A stretch of 64,000 nt of DNA from Pedobacter steynii. Its GTDB lineage: Bacteria > Bacteroidota > Bacteroidia > Sphingobacteriales > Sphingobacteriaceae. Below the pieces are notes generated by a model, which saw only the letters and a program-made list of their open reading frames with translations, ran no database searches and was not told where the DNA came from. The position numbers and the translations under genes were made by a program. Numbering within the stretch: the first letter of the stretch is position 1; each line of letters opens with the position of its first letter. Shown here in pieces: positions 35,801-44,000 of this stretch. The stretch covers positions 2,294,001 to 2,358,000 of the forward strand of contig NZ_CP017141.1 of NCBI RefSeq assembly GCF_001721645.1, in the 5' to 3' direction.

Positions 35801-36009
35801 AATATATCCACTGCCGGTCATGCTGGATAACAGGACTATCAAAATCGAAGAACCACAGGAACATGCTTTCCAAAAAACTGATTTACAACTGTAACCATGA
35901 ATGTTTGAAATCATTCACGAAAAAATGAAGAAAAAAATGCAACTGCGCAAATAGATTGCACAGTTTGAATCTATATTCGTTTAATCAATCAACAAACAAG
36001 CTTATCGAT

Positions 36010-36999
36010 ATGGAAACCAAAAGAGAAACAATTTTTTCACGCGCACTTTCAGCGGGAGATAAAGTTCAATTAAAAGAACTCTCCTCTGCCCTAGACTGTA
36101 CAGTGGATTTAGGGGTAGCACTGCTTGAAGCTGATTTTGCAACGGGTGGGAATGAATTGGATTTGCCACCAATACTATTTCTCAAAAATCTAATAAGCAA
36201 TATCGATGGCATTTCGGTTTTAGTTGAAAACTCCATCATGGAACCTTGTAATGTGCTGCTAAGGACTTTGCTGGAAAATTTCTTTTCACTGGAATATCTG
36301 CTTGAAGATAAGGCCGGTTCAGGACAGCGTTCAAGGGATTTTATGGTTTGGGATTTTGTGGAGCGGCGCAAGTGGGTTAAAAAAGGAGATGTAAATAGTC
36401 CAGAACATGGACGGTTGGCCAAAAAATTTAAACAGGACAAACGACTTTACGATAGCCCCGTGATGTCCTTTCCTATGGCGGATAAGATCTGCGAGCGTAT
36501 AGATAAGGGTTTGAACGGAGAAACCTACCGGGAGACTTGGTTGGAGTATGAAAGGACGAGGAAAATAAAAAGGAAAACCCCTGCATGGTATAGCTTATCA
36601 AATGGTCCTGGCTCACTTGAAGAACTTGCAGCCAAAGTCGGTTATCCTGCCCTTTATGAAATATTGTACCGAGGTTTTTCGTCTTCCAGCCACGGGAACA
36701 ATATTGTCCCGGGCAAAATTTCTTTTCCGGACGGTCCGCAGGTCAACCTTGAACCCTTACGTGACAAAACGCTTGCGGCCTCAACAGTGAACCATTGCCT
36801 GCAGATCAGCAATTTGGCATTCCGAACCTACCTGAAGAAACGTGTACCTTTTATGGAGAAGAATTATGAAGAATGGGTGGCTTATGCGTATCCCTACAGC
36901 ACGCAGCTGAACAATGAAGTGAGGGAGATGGTAAAAAAAGATGATCAATGGCTTTTGGATAAAATGGAGTTAAATAAGCGTCCTCCGATAATTATGTAG
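36010..36999 (+). CDS. DUF5677-like protein
   Basis: This protein has 329 residues from the ATG at 36010; a TTG 54 bp upstream is possible but less likely. The central helix pair (LLRTLLENFFSLEYLLEDK, then DFVERRKWVKKGD) and the later GFSSSSHGNNI fit DUF5677, an uncharacterised helical family often near mobile elements and defence genes. HEPN-like structure has been suggested for similar proteins, but no R-x4-6-H RNase motif is plain here. It follows the MITE/IS remnant and is alone on its strand up to the XRE gene. Confidence 0.6.
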   Translation: METKRETIFSRALSAGDKVQLKELSSALDCTVDLGVALLEADFATGGNELDLPPILFLKNLISNIDGISVLVENSIMEPCNVLLRTLLENFFSLEYLLEDKAGSGQRSRDFMVWDFVERRKWVKKGDVNSPEHGRLAKKFKQDKRLYDSPVMSFPMADKICERIDKGLNGETYRETWLEYERTRKIKRKTPAWYSLSNGPGSLEELAAKVGYPALYEILYRGFSSSSHGNNIVPGKISFPDGPQVNLEPLRDKTLAASTVNHCLQISNLAFRTYLKKRVPFMEKNYEEWVAYAYPYSTQLNNEVREMVKKDDQWLLDKMELNKRPPIIM

Positions 37000-37189
37000 T
37001 GAGCTTGACTTTTGGACAGCATTAATAATCGACTAGTTTTAAAGATCATGGGTCCACTTAATATTCTTGTTATCAGAACTCTTTTCCTCCAACCATTCTC
37101 CTTCCAATGCAGGAAGATAGTAATCTTCTTCCAAAAAGATGCGCGTAAACTTTTCCTGTATTTTCGCATGGTTAAAGTCGAGGCGCATC

Positions 37190-37231
37190 TTGTCGACCCT
37201 TTACGACCATTGAGAAGCTATTGTAAACGAT
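37190..37231 (+). repeat. Small-ORF module, copy E (truncated, fused ahead of the XRE gene)
   Basis: From TTG 37190 the frame reads LSTLYDH, then TGA at 37211-37213 where the other copies have the Cys codon TGT, then EAIVND straight into the ATG of the XRE gene at 37232. The first 45 or so bases match copy A closely (GTCGAGGCGCATCTTGTCG shared). This copy is thus cut after about 42 bases, exactly where the XRE gene begins, and is probably the 5' leader of that gene now. Confidence 0.6.
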
Positions 37232-37696
37232 ATGAAGATTATGACAGATGCAACGGCTAAAATCCATCAGGGAAAGAATGTAAAACGCTTTCGTGGAATG
37301 TTAGGAATAAGACAGGAGGGCCTCGCGGATCAACTAGGGCCTGAATGGAATCAGAAGAGGATTTCTTTAATAGAATCTAGAGAAAGAATAGAACCGGATT
37401 TGTTAAAGTCGATTGCAGAAGCACTTAAAATCCCTGTACAAGTGCTCGAAAATTTTGATGAACAAGCTGCAATAAGCTATTTTAATACATTTACTGATAG
37501 TGTTTTTAATAATGGCATATTTAACGCTACAAACTGCAATATTAATCCTCTTGAAACATTAGTCGAAGCAATGCAAGAACTTAAAACTGTTTATGGAGAA
37601 ATTCGAGAACTTTATACAGAAAATAAAGAGCTCTATGCCAGTTTGCTCCTTCTTGAGCGAGAAAAGAATGCAGCTCTACAATCCAAATTAACCTGA
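37232..37696 (+). CDS. XRE-family helix-turn-helix regulator
   Basis: This 154-residue protein has an N-terminal XRE helix-turn-helix (GKNVKRFRGMLGIRQEGLADQLG ... ISLIESRERIEPDLL, about 12-70), typical of a family found in many Pedobacter genomes. The C-terminal part is a coiled coil (ELKTVYGEIRELYTENKELYASLLLLEREK) likely used for dimerisation. The 5' end lies against the truncated copy E module, so its transcript probably begins within the module. A strong hairpin follows at 37735. No partner toxin is adjacent. Confidence 0.87.
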   Translation: MKIMTDATAKIHQGKNVKRFRGMLGIRQEGLADQLGPEWNQKRISLIESRERIEPDLLKSIAEALKIPVQVLENFDEQAAISYFNTFTDSVFNNGIFNATNCNINPLETLVEAMQELKTVYGEIRELYTENKELYASLLLLEREKNAALQSKLT

Positions 37697-37734
37697 TTTG
37701 ACAAGAACCTTCAAAAAAAGGAATTTTAAAATAC

Positions 37735-37771
37735 GAGCGTGCTAAAATAATGAATGACTTTTAGTACGCTC
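37735..37771 (+). terminator. Rho-independent terminator after XRE gene
   Basis: A 13-bp stem (GAGCGTGCTAAAA with TTTTAGTACGCTC, one G-U pair) and an 11-nt loop is followed by ATTTTCATTT. It lies 38 bp after the XRE stop and fits a factor-independent terminator. Confidence 0.65.
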
Positions 37772-37948
37772 ATTTTCATTTGATTAACTACTCGTTTTTC
37801 TCCGTAATTGCTATTTTATTATTGGTGTTTACAGACAAGAAATTTCATTTTTCTCAGACATTGCATTTTTCTATGATTCGTTATTAAATCAATTTATTAT
37901 TGTAATAATCAATATCTATTGTTTTTAATTCTAAATTTTTAATGTGTT

Positions 37949-39433
37949 ATGAGAAATAATGTGTCGCTTAAATGGAATATTCGTTGGAGGTTTACGAATT
38001 CTAAGAATAAAAGAGTTTATTACGAGCAGGTAGCATCATTTATCCGTAAGGAATTTGAAAGAGGGAATTATCCGGAAGGTTATCGTATGCCTTCTATCCG
38101 AAAATTGGCCAGGTATCTCGGCATAAGTATCTATCAGGTAGAAACAGCCTATGCTAATTTGATTTCCTCTAATGAGGTTCTTTATACAGATGGGAATATG
38201 GGTACATTCATGTTCGAGAATAAAACCATAAAAGAAAGCAGTCTTGTCAATGAGAAGGGGATACTCGCTAAGCTTCCATTTCATACACAGAATTTATTTA
38301 TCCCAAACACAGCGCAAAAGCTCAATATCATTACACTGGGCAGTACTTATCCATACGGACCATTGGAGACGCTTAAGAAGCTTAAAGACGGTTATCTGCT
38401 TAAAGATAGTAAGGGGTTAAAAGCTCCTGGACAATATTTGTTTCCAGAGGTGTTTCGCACATTAAAACAACGAAATTTATTGAGCAGCGATCAGCAGCTA
38501 TGTATCGTGCCTTCAGGAAAAGCACTTTATACTGTATTGGAAAGTCTGATCCGGCCTGGAGCTATTGTGGTATCGGTATCTCCGGAAGATGTACTGGCGA
38601 TAGAAACCTTTTTTCACTTGCATATCCATTCCCTTTTTACAGGGGCAGATGAAGAAGGGATGTTATTAGAGTCATTAGATGCCATTTGTAGGAAACATCC
38701 TGTTCAGGCAGTATTTCTTAGGCCAGTATTGGATTTTATGGGATTTTCCTGTCTCAGCTCTGAGCGGATCAACCGGTTGATTAGATTAGCTGAGCGTTAT
38801 AAATTCTGGATATTGATGATGGACGAAGATCATGAGTTTTCAAGCTTCTGCCTACTTAGAATCAATGACCTGATGAATAGTGGTTATATGATCTATATTT
38901 CAAATCTGAGCAAGCTTTGCCGTGTTTTTCATGAGATTGGCCTTGTGGCAGGTCCTGTAGATTTTATCGCTGCTTTAAAGAAAAATTCAAAGAAACACTT
39001 TATAGGATGGGACCGCTATATGGAGCGGAGTATTGTGTCTTTGTATAGCAGCCCGGCTATTAAATCTGATATCAACAAAATTAATATCAAGTGCAATTCG
39101 GGCAGCTATGCATTGAATACTATTTTTCATAATTACTTTATACAGGATTCTCAGTTAGTGATTCCTAAAGCCGGTACGTTTGCTTTGGTCTTTTTCAGGC
39201 CGGCAATTGCCTCGCTCATGGTAGAGCCACTAAGAAAAACAGAGCTTTATTGCCAGGAAGAAAATTCTTTATACCGGGTAGGGAAACCTCTTGATGTGTT
39301 GAGAATCAGCTTATGCATTACAAATTGGAAAATATTGGAATCTGTCTTTCAAAATATAAAAGACAGCATCACCCAACAGGTGTCCTTGTTCGATCACGGT
39401 TCGGTCAGGACGGTTAACTGGAACGTACCATGA
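37949..39433 (+). CDS. MocR-like regulator (GntR HTH plus aminotransferase-like domain)
   Basis: This 494-residue protein begins with a GntR winged helix (GYRMPSIRKLARYLGISIYQVETAYANL, about 45-75), followed by a fold type I aminotransferase-like domain. The PLP lysine is probably present in MIYISNLSKLCRVFHEIG, and an Asp is found in MMDEDHEF. Other aminotransferase landmarks are weak, so it may have lost or altered cofactor binding. Its stop lies inside the iteron array that leads into a 46-bp palindrome, likely its own or a neighbouring operator. Next to it is a DUF6266 gene. The effector is unknown. Confidence 0.8.
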   Translation: MRNNVSLKWNIRWRFTNSKNKRVYYEQVASFIRKEFERGNYPEGYRMPSIRKLARYLGISIYQVETAYANLISSNEVLYTDGNMGTFMFENKTIKESSLVNEKGILAKLPFHTQNLFIPNTAQKLNIITLGSTYPYGPLETLKKLKDGYLLKDSKGLKAPGQYLFPEVFRTLKQRNLLSSDQQLCIVPSGKALYTVLESLIRPGAIVVSVSPEDVLAIETFFHLHIHSLFTGADEEGMLLESLDAICRKHPVQAVFLRPVLDFMGFSCLSSERINRLIRLAERYKFWILMMDEDHEFSSFCLLRINDLMNSGYMIYISNLSKLCRVFHEIGLVAGPVDFIAALKKNSKKHFIGWDRYMERSIVSLYSSPAIKSDINKINIKCNSGSYALNTIFHNYFIQDSQLVIPKAGTFALVFFRPAIASLMVEPLRKTELYCQEENSLYRVGKPLDVLRISLCITNWKILESVFQNIKDSITQQVSLFDHGSVRTVNWNVP

Positions 39434-39490
39434 ACGTATCTGAAACGTAGCAGGAACGTCTTTTTGTACAAAAAGACGTTCCTGCTACGT
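39421..39490. promoter_or_regulatory. Four 11-bp iterons running into a 46-bp perfect palindrome
   Basis: GAACGTA-type units begin at 39421, 39432, 39443 and 39454, exactly 11 bp apart, that is one helical turn each. The last two lie in the left arm of a perfect palindrome spanning 39445-39490 with GTAC at its centre. The first unit overlaps the end of the MocR-like gene. MocR/GntR regulators commonly bind short direct or inverted repeats, so this may be the operator for the DUF6266 gene at 39580. It could also form a cruciform or a stem-loop in RNA acting as a terminator, though there is no T-run right after it. Confidence 0.75.
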
Positions 39491-39579
39491 GCCCGGGGTG
39501 TTTTTAGCACATTTCGGTTAACGACTCCTATCAATGGAATATTAAATCACATCATAGTTTAACCTTAAATTTTACAGCA

Positions 39580-40221
39580 ATGGCAATTATTAAAAAGAAG
39601 AATTCCAACATGTTTACCGGCCTGATTGGTCCAATGATTATGGCTACCTGGAAAGGTATTTTATACGCCCGGGCCAGGCCGCGGAAAAGTGCGGTTAAGA
39701 AAGAAGGAACACCAGGTCAGGTTGCTGCCAGAGGTAAATTCCGTTATTTACACCAGTTTTTAAGCCCGTTTCATCCTTTTATCACGGTTGGGTTTTCAGG
39801 AAAAGCGGTGAATAAAACCGAAATCAATGTGGCTTTCACGGCAAATTATCATTCTGCGGTAATAGGCGTTTACCCGGACCTGAGTATGGATTATCCGAGA
39901 ATCAGGATTAGTGAGGGGAAGCTGGAAGGTTTGATCGCGCCGGAGTTAAGCTGTTCTCCTTCAGGTTTGGTGGAGATCAATTGGAAAACCGAGGCTACAC
40001 GAGGAGGAGGGTATAATGATCATTTGATGTTGGTTTTATACAGTGAGTTGTATAAAAAGACAGATGGGTTTATCGGACATGCACAGCGTAGTGATCATTA
40101 CTGCAGTTTTCCTATTCGTGAGGAAATGCAAAAAGGACGTGTACATGTGTATGTGAGCTTCGCTTCGCAGAATCGGCGATTAGCTTCCAACAGTCAGTAC
40201 CTGGGGGTTTTAGAATTTTAA
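39580..40221 (+). CDS. DUF6266 family protein
   Basis: This 213-residue protein shows the DUF6266 features: an N-terminal GLIGPMIMATWKG and RPRKSAVK with a basic patch, and a C-terminal immunoglobulin-like strand pattern. It resembles the protein at 44001-44648 in length and motif order. The role of the family is unknown, and it is frequent in Pedobacter and relatives. It lies 90 bp after the palindrome. A small gene and an RteC-like gene follow closely, so all three may form an operon. Confidence 0.85.
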   Translation: MAIIKKKNSNMFTGLIGPMIMATWKGILYARARPRKSAVKKEGTPGQVAARGKFRYLHQFLSPFHPFITVGFSGKAVNKTEINVAFTANYHSAVIGVYPDLSMDYPRIRISEGKLEGLIAPELSCSPSGLVEINWKTEATRGGGYNDHLMLVLYSELYKKTDGFIGHAQRSDHYCSFPIREEMQKGRVHVYVSFASQNRRLASNSQYLGVLEF

Positions 40222-40241
40222 CCTTATCAAACAAGCTAAAT

Positions 40242-40499
40242 ATGAATAATCAGATCACTACACTCCGGATCCTGGTATCAGATACCCTGAATCCCCGTAA
40301 TTATTCGAGACTTAACGTCGATGACATTCATAAAACCTGTGCAGAAATCCCTTCGATTGAAGAAGGGATTTTTAAAGCCATCCGTGAAGAAATATATGGT
40401 ACATCAAAAGCAAGTATAGTAGAGAGACATATCCGCCAAATTCAATCAGACTGCATTGCCTTGATGGATTTGCTTCATGGATATGCTGATCAGGAATAG
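40242..40499 (+). CDS. Small 85-aa protein of unknown function
   Basis: The protein is helical with LRILVSDTLNPRNYSRLN and EGIFKAIREEIYG. It starts 20 bp after the DUF6266 stop and ends 21 bp before the ATG of the RteC-like gene. It has no recognised domain; its position suggests it is translated with its neighbours. Confidence 0.6.
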   Translation: MNNQITTLRILVSDTLNPRNYSRLNVDDIHKTCAEIPSIEEGIFKAIREEIYGTSKASIVERHIRQIQSDCIALMDLLHGYADQE

Positions 40500-40520
40500 G
40501 AATTGAAGCGTCTTCATCAA

Positions 40521-41408
40521 ATGGTATTTAAATGCCTGCAGAAGGTGCTAAATGAAATTGAACAGCACCATTTTATATTTTTTAACCCGCAGGCAATTTT
40601 GCCTTCGGCATATCATCAGCAAGCTACAGAAGGCTTGAAGGGAGAGTTTGTTCTGTTGAAGACGATATTGAAAAAGAATCGGCTTGATCCAGTCTGGTAT
40701 GAACATATAGAGCGTGCCATTTCTGGTTTTCTCCAGGCAAAGCATTGTAGTTTTGAGCAGCTATCCTACATGAACAGACTGCTCTCTGCTTTAACATTGA
40801 TTCAACCAGGTGCAGCAGAGTTTTCTGAAAACCTGATTAAACAATTGATCACTCATCGTTTTAACGACCAGGGATTTACCAGATTTTACATCGGCCTGCT
40901 GGAGGAAGAAATCAGGTGCTTATACAGTATGGAAGAACAATATGAACGCTTGTCTTATTATCAAAAACAATTTAAAAGGCAGGAAGAACATTCTTCCTGC
41001 TGCTTTAATGCGTCGAGAAATAGCCTGAAAGCTTTATTGTTGGAATATCTTGGTGGAGAACTGGAATTTCTGGAGCGGAAGCAACTGGCAGGCAGGGAAA
41101 GAAATAACGGCATTGGTAGTCAACAGCTTTCTGAAAGCAATTACAGGATAAAGTTTTCTCTTTCTGCTGATGGTCTTGCTTATCTCATCAGGTTGATGAT
41201 AGAGGCAGATGTGATTGTAGCGAAGCCAAGAACTTTACTAATGGAGTTTGTAGCAAAGTATTTTCAAACCTGTGGAATTGGAACGGCACATCTTTCGGCA
41301 AGGAGCATGGAAACAAAATATAAACAGGTTACCCAGAATACCGCAAAGGGAGTAAGTGCTGCGCTTAAGCGAATGTTGCGTCTGCTGGATCAGCAGTTTA
41401 TAGGGTGA
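40521..41408 (+). CDS. RteC-like protein
   Basis: This protein has 295 residues from the ATG at 40521; a TTG at 40503 would add six. The helical N-terminal part (FTRFYIGLLEEEIRCLYSME) and the C-terminal segment (LSADGLAYLIRLMIEADVI ... LSARSMETKYKQV ... SAALKRMLRLLDQ) have the layout of RteC. RteC is a helix-rich protein that controls excision of Bacteroides conjugative transposons. No transfer genes are near, so here it may regulate something else or be a relic. Similarity was judged by pattern only. Confidence 0.5.
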   Translation: MVFKCLQKVLNEIEQHHFIFFNPQAILPSAYHQQATEGLKGEFVLLKTILKKNRLDPVWYEHIERAISGFLQAKHCSFEQLSYMNRLLSALTLIQPGAAEFSENLIKQLITHRFNDQGFTRFYIGLLEEEIRCLYSMEEQYERLSYYQKQFKRQEEHSSCCFNASRNSLKALLLEYLGGELEFLERKQLAGRERNNGIGSQQLSESNYRIKFSLSADGLAYLIRLMIEADVIVAKPRTLLMEFVAKYFQTCGIGTAHLSARSMETKYKQVTQNTAKGVSAALKRMLRLLDQQFIG

Positions 41409-41542
41409 GATTTCTAAATGAAATGTTCTGTTAATATTATTTTGATAAAATGAGGTTTGATTGATTATTTTATTTAACTTGTTAGATATTATATAATTAA
41501 AGTTGATTTTTATAATCTACAAGGTGAAATAATAAACTGATT

Positions 41543-43090
41543 ATGCCTCACGAATTAGAATATATAGTAGACCAGGCCGTGTGTCACTGTGATAAAGGAG
41601 CTGCGCCAGCTTATTTTACCGGACTTGCCAATCAAAATGTAAAAATTAACGGTTGTAAAGCTTGTACTAAGGCTGATAAACTTCCTATGGCTAATATCCC
41701 TTCATTCGGGGTATGTAGCGTTACGCAATCTGCCTGTATGCCTGCTCCGATTGATTGGACGGATACTTACAAAGTGAAAGTAAAAGGGGAGGAAACTTTA
41801 CTTTTCAAATCAAAACTTCCCTGCGGTGTAGGCGGAAAGATTGAGTTTATGACCAGTGGGCAGGTTCCTGTAAGTCCGGAAGATCTTAAAAAAATGACGG
41901 AGGAAAACAGTGAAAAAGAAGAAGAGGATGGCTTAAGCTGGTGGGACGCAGCAGAAATGATTCCCTTTGTTGGTGGGGTTATTGGAATGGTTCGTTCGGG
42001 AACAAAAGACCCTACAGATTGGCTTGGGTTAGGATTGAGTGCGGCCTCGCTGGTGCTGGATGTTGCCGGATTGTTCTCTTTTGGCGCTGGAAATGCAGCT
42101 TCTGCGGCAGTAAAAGGAGGTAAGCTTGCCAGGGTGGCCGTAAAAGCGGCAAAAGCGATGAAATCGGTAAAGGTTGGTGCAAAAGCATTGGCGGTTGGAC
42201 TAGCTAAGCATGTTGACGATATTGTGAAAGCCGGAAAGGTATGTGTGTTTGCTTGTTTCCCCGCCGGTACTTTGATAAATACTTGGTCAGGAAATAAAAA
42301 TATTGAAGATATCCGTGTGGGTGATCAGGTTTGGTCTTATGATGAAGAGACGGCTGAGGTAAATCTGAAAACAGTGACGGCAACGTTTGAGAATGAAGTG
42401 GATGCAACGGTGGAAATCAGACTGGAAGGCGAAAACATAGAAACCACAGCTGAACATCCTTTCTATACCCGAAATGGCTGGAAGGAAGCGGCAGATCTAA
42501 GCATCGATGACGAACTTAAACTCAAATCAGGCGATTGGAAAGAAATAAAAGAGGTGCGCTTCTCTTATCAGAAGACAAAAGTTTATAATTTTGAGGTAGA
42601 GGGCTGGCATACTTATTTTGTTGGCTTACTGGCGCTGCTGGTTCATAATGCGGTTGTTTGTTTAAAGGCTCTTGCTGCTGCTGGTGTTAAGTATGCAAAA
42701 AATATCCTCAACGGACAGTTGTTTGATAAGGCTATGCGGGAAGCTTATGAGTATGTGCAGATTAAATTAGTGAATGGTAAGATTTTAGACGTGCTGATTC
42801 CCGGAAAGGAAATTATCTCCCATAAGTTTACCCAACTTAGCGAAATCGCAGAAAAGACTGCATTTGGTTATATAGATGAGATAGGAAAAAAATATGCGGA
42901 TATCATGACCGACAGTCGTAAACTTGCTGATCAGATATCTACCCGAGATTTGGATAAGGTATTGGAGATACCGCCTCAGGTAAAGGAAATACCACAGGAA
43001 ATATTGACACATGCTGAGAATGCACGAGTGGAAATACGAGAGATATCTGGTAAAGCACTGGAAGAATTTAATAAAATGAAATTTTGGTAA
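41543..43090 (+). CDS. Polymorphic toxin: PAAR-like DUF4280, Hint domain and REase-like toxin tip
   Basis: This 515-residue protein has four parts. Residues 1-105 form a DUF4280 PAAR-like domain with many Cys (VCHCDKG, CKAC, LPCGVGGKI), as used on the tip of type VI or extracellular contractile systems. Residues 130-230 are Ala/Gly-rich with a hydrophobic WWDAAEMIPFVGGVIG. Residues 238-369 form a Hint autoprocessing domain (CFPAGT with Cys238, TAEHPF near 302-307, ending VHN). Residues 385-515 form the toxin, with ILDVLIPGKEIISHKF (D416, K428) resembling restriction-fold nuclease toxins. The immunity gene follows 1 bp downstream. The target and delivery system are not in the window. Confidence 0.85.
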   Translation: MPHELEYIVDQAVCHCDKGAAPAYFTGLANQNVKINGCKACTKADKLPMANIPSFGVCSVTQSACMPAPIDWTDTYKVKVKGEETLLFKSKLPCGVGGKIEFMTSGQVPVSPEDLKKMTEENSEKEEEDGLSWWDAAEMIPFVGGVIGMVRSGTKDPTDWLGLGLSAASLVLDVAGLFSFGAGNAASAAVKGGKLARVAVKAAKAMKSVKVGAKALAVGLAKHVDDIVKAGKVCVFACFPAGTLINTWSGNKNIEDIRVGDQVWSYDEETAEVNLKTVTATFENEVDATVEIRLEGENIETTAEHPFYTRNGWKEAADLSIDDELKLKSGDWKEIKEVRFSYQKTKVYNFEVEGWHTYFVGLLALLVHNAVVCLKALAAAGVKYAKNILNGQLFDKAMREAYEYVQIKLVNGKILDVLIPGKEIISHKFTQLSEIAEKTAFGYIDEIGKKYADIMTDSRKLADQISTRDLDKVLEIPPQVKEIPQEILTHAENARVEIREISGKALEEFNKMKFW

Positions 43091-43091
43091 A

Positions 43092-43781
43092 ATGGAGAAG
43101 TATATATATCAGGACTGGTACAAGGGTAAAAGAAAGCTTCAAACGGAAGAACAGACTTTAATTTATTACTCAAAACATGTGTACTATCCGGATCACATGA
43201 AAGAGAAGGGAAAAGAAGCAAAGAAATTTCTAAAAACCTGTACCAGTGCAGAAGAATGGGCCAGGTACGCTTATGCAAACGATCTTCCGTTTTCTGTTTG
43301 TAAGATGGATGCACATCATGTAGAAGCCTATATAAGAAAGGAGTTTCTTGAAGAGGGACTTTCGGTAGCCTTCCTGGATGAATATGGAAGGAAGTTTATG
43401 GGGTATAGTTTTAATAGACAGCCTAATGGTAAATATTTCTGCATTGGAATCATATTTTGGGAGTTTGAGGAAGGAAAAAGCGGAGATAACGATGATACAA
43501 AAACCTGGATCTATACCTTTGAACCTAACGGAAACGTAGAGGTTATTGAAAGGGAAAAAGGGGCTAAGGAGGAATGTGTATGGAAGAGCAAACGACCATT
43601 AAATGTAGAAAGTAATTGGGAAGATGCTCCGGCTTTTGGAAATTGGGATGGACTGTTTGAAATGAAACGCTGGAAAGAAGGTGAATTGGACGAGCTCTTT
43701 AAAGGTGACGAAACTTCTGCAGCAGACCAAACTGATCAACCTGTAAATAAATGGCTCCCGCCAGGATGGAATAAAGAGTAA
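43092..43781 (+). CDS. Probable immunity protein for the Hint toxin
   Basis: This 229-residue protein starts 1 bp after the toxin stop (TAA-A-ATG), the arrangement expected for toxin/immunity translational coupling. It has acidic stretches (EEWARYAYAND and EEGKSGDNDDTK) and a Trp-rich C-terminal region (NWEDAPAFGNWDG). No known immunity family was recognised, so the role is assigned from position. The hairpin at 43807 probably ends the transcript. Confidence 0.7.
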   Translation: MEKYIYQDWYKGKRKLQTEEQTLIYYSKHVYYPDHMKEKGKEAKKFLKTCTSAEEWARYAYANDLPFSVCKMDAHHVEAYIRKEFLEEGLSVAFLDEYGRKFMGYSFNRQPNGKYFCIGIIFWEFEEGKSGDNDDTKTWIYTFEPNGNVEVIEREKGAKEECVWKSKRPLNVESNWEDAPAFGNWDGLFEMKRWKEGELDELFKGDETSAADQTDQPVNKWLPPGWNKE

Positions 43782-43806
43782 GAATAAATTATAATTTTTA
43801 GAAAAT

Positions 43807-43852
43807 AAAAGAGGCATAAACTGGTCAACAGATCGGTTTATGCCTCTTTTTT
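43807..43852 (+). terminator. Strong terminator after the immunity gene
   Basis: A 15-bp stem (AAAAGAGGCATAAAC with GTTTATGCCTCTTTT) followed by TT lies 26 bp after the stop of the immunity gene. It has the stem and T-rich 3' flank of a factor-independent terminator. Confidence 0.85.
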
Positions 43853-44000
43853 GGCTTAGGTACGGTACCCCCGGGACTGTATAAAGAATCTGTTAATGTT
43901 TCCCTTTGTATCGTCATCCTCATACAAGTTCTGTACAAAGAACGATCAGGTGAAGGTGTCGAATTAACAGATTTTTTAACCCCATTTAAAAACTAAGCTT

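Larger units (their letters stand above)
34895..36009. other. 1.1-kb non-coding stretch with insertion-element remains
   Basis: No intact gene is visible. The stretch contains a pair of outward-facing terminal-repeat blocks (35101-35160 on the minus strand and 35487-35521 on the plus strand) and a MITE (35522-35782) with flanking target duplications. A 15-codon piece on the minus strand ending at TAG 35177 (LIFENDLWNIDDEK) may be the last codons of a lost transposition gene. Confidence 0.6.

Noticed and set aside
37012-37260. 82-codon open frame across the XRE leader
   Set aside because: It runs through the module copy E in a different frame and into the XRE start. No domain signal was found.
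17864-37700. CRISPR array
   Set aside because: I looked for short regularly spaced repeats in the island. The module copies are too far apart, too diverged and too long to be CRISPR repeats.
42255-42649. Intein in the toxin gene
   Set aside because: The Hint region has an autoprocessing Cys and VHN end but is followed by a toxin tip, not the second half of a host protein. It is a Hint domain of a polymorphic toxin rather than a splicing intein.
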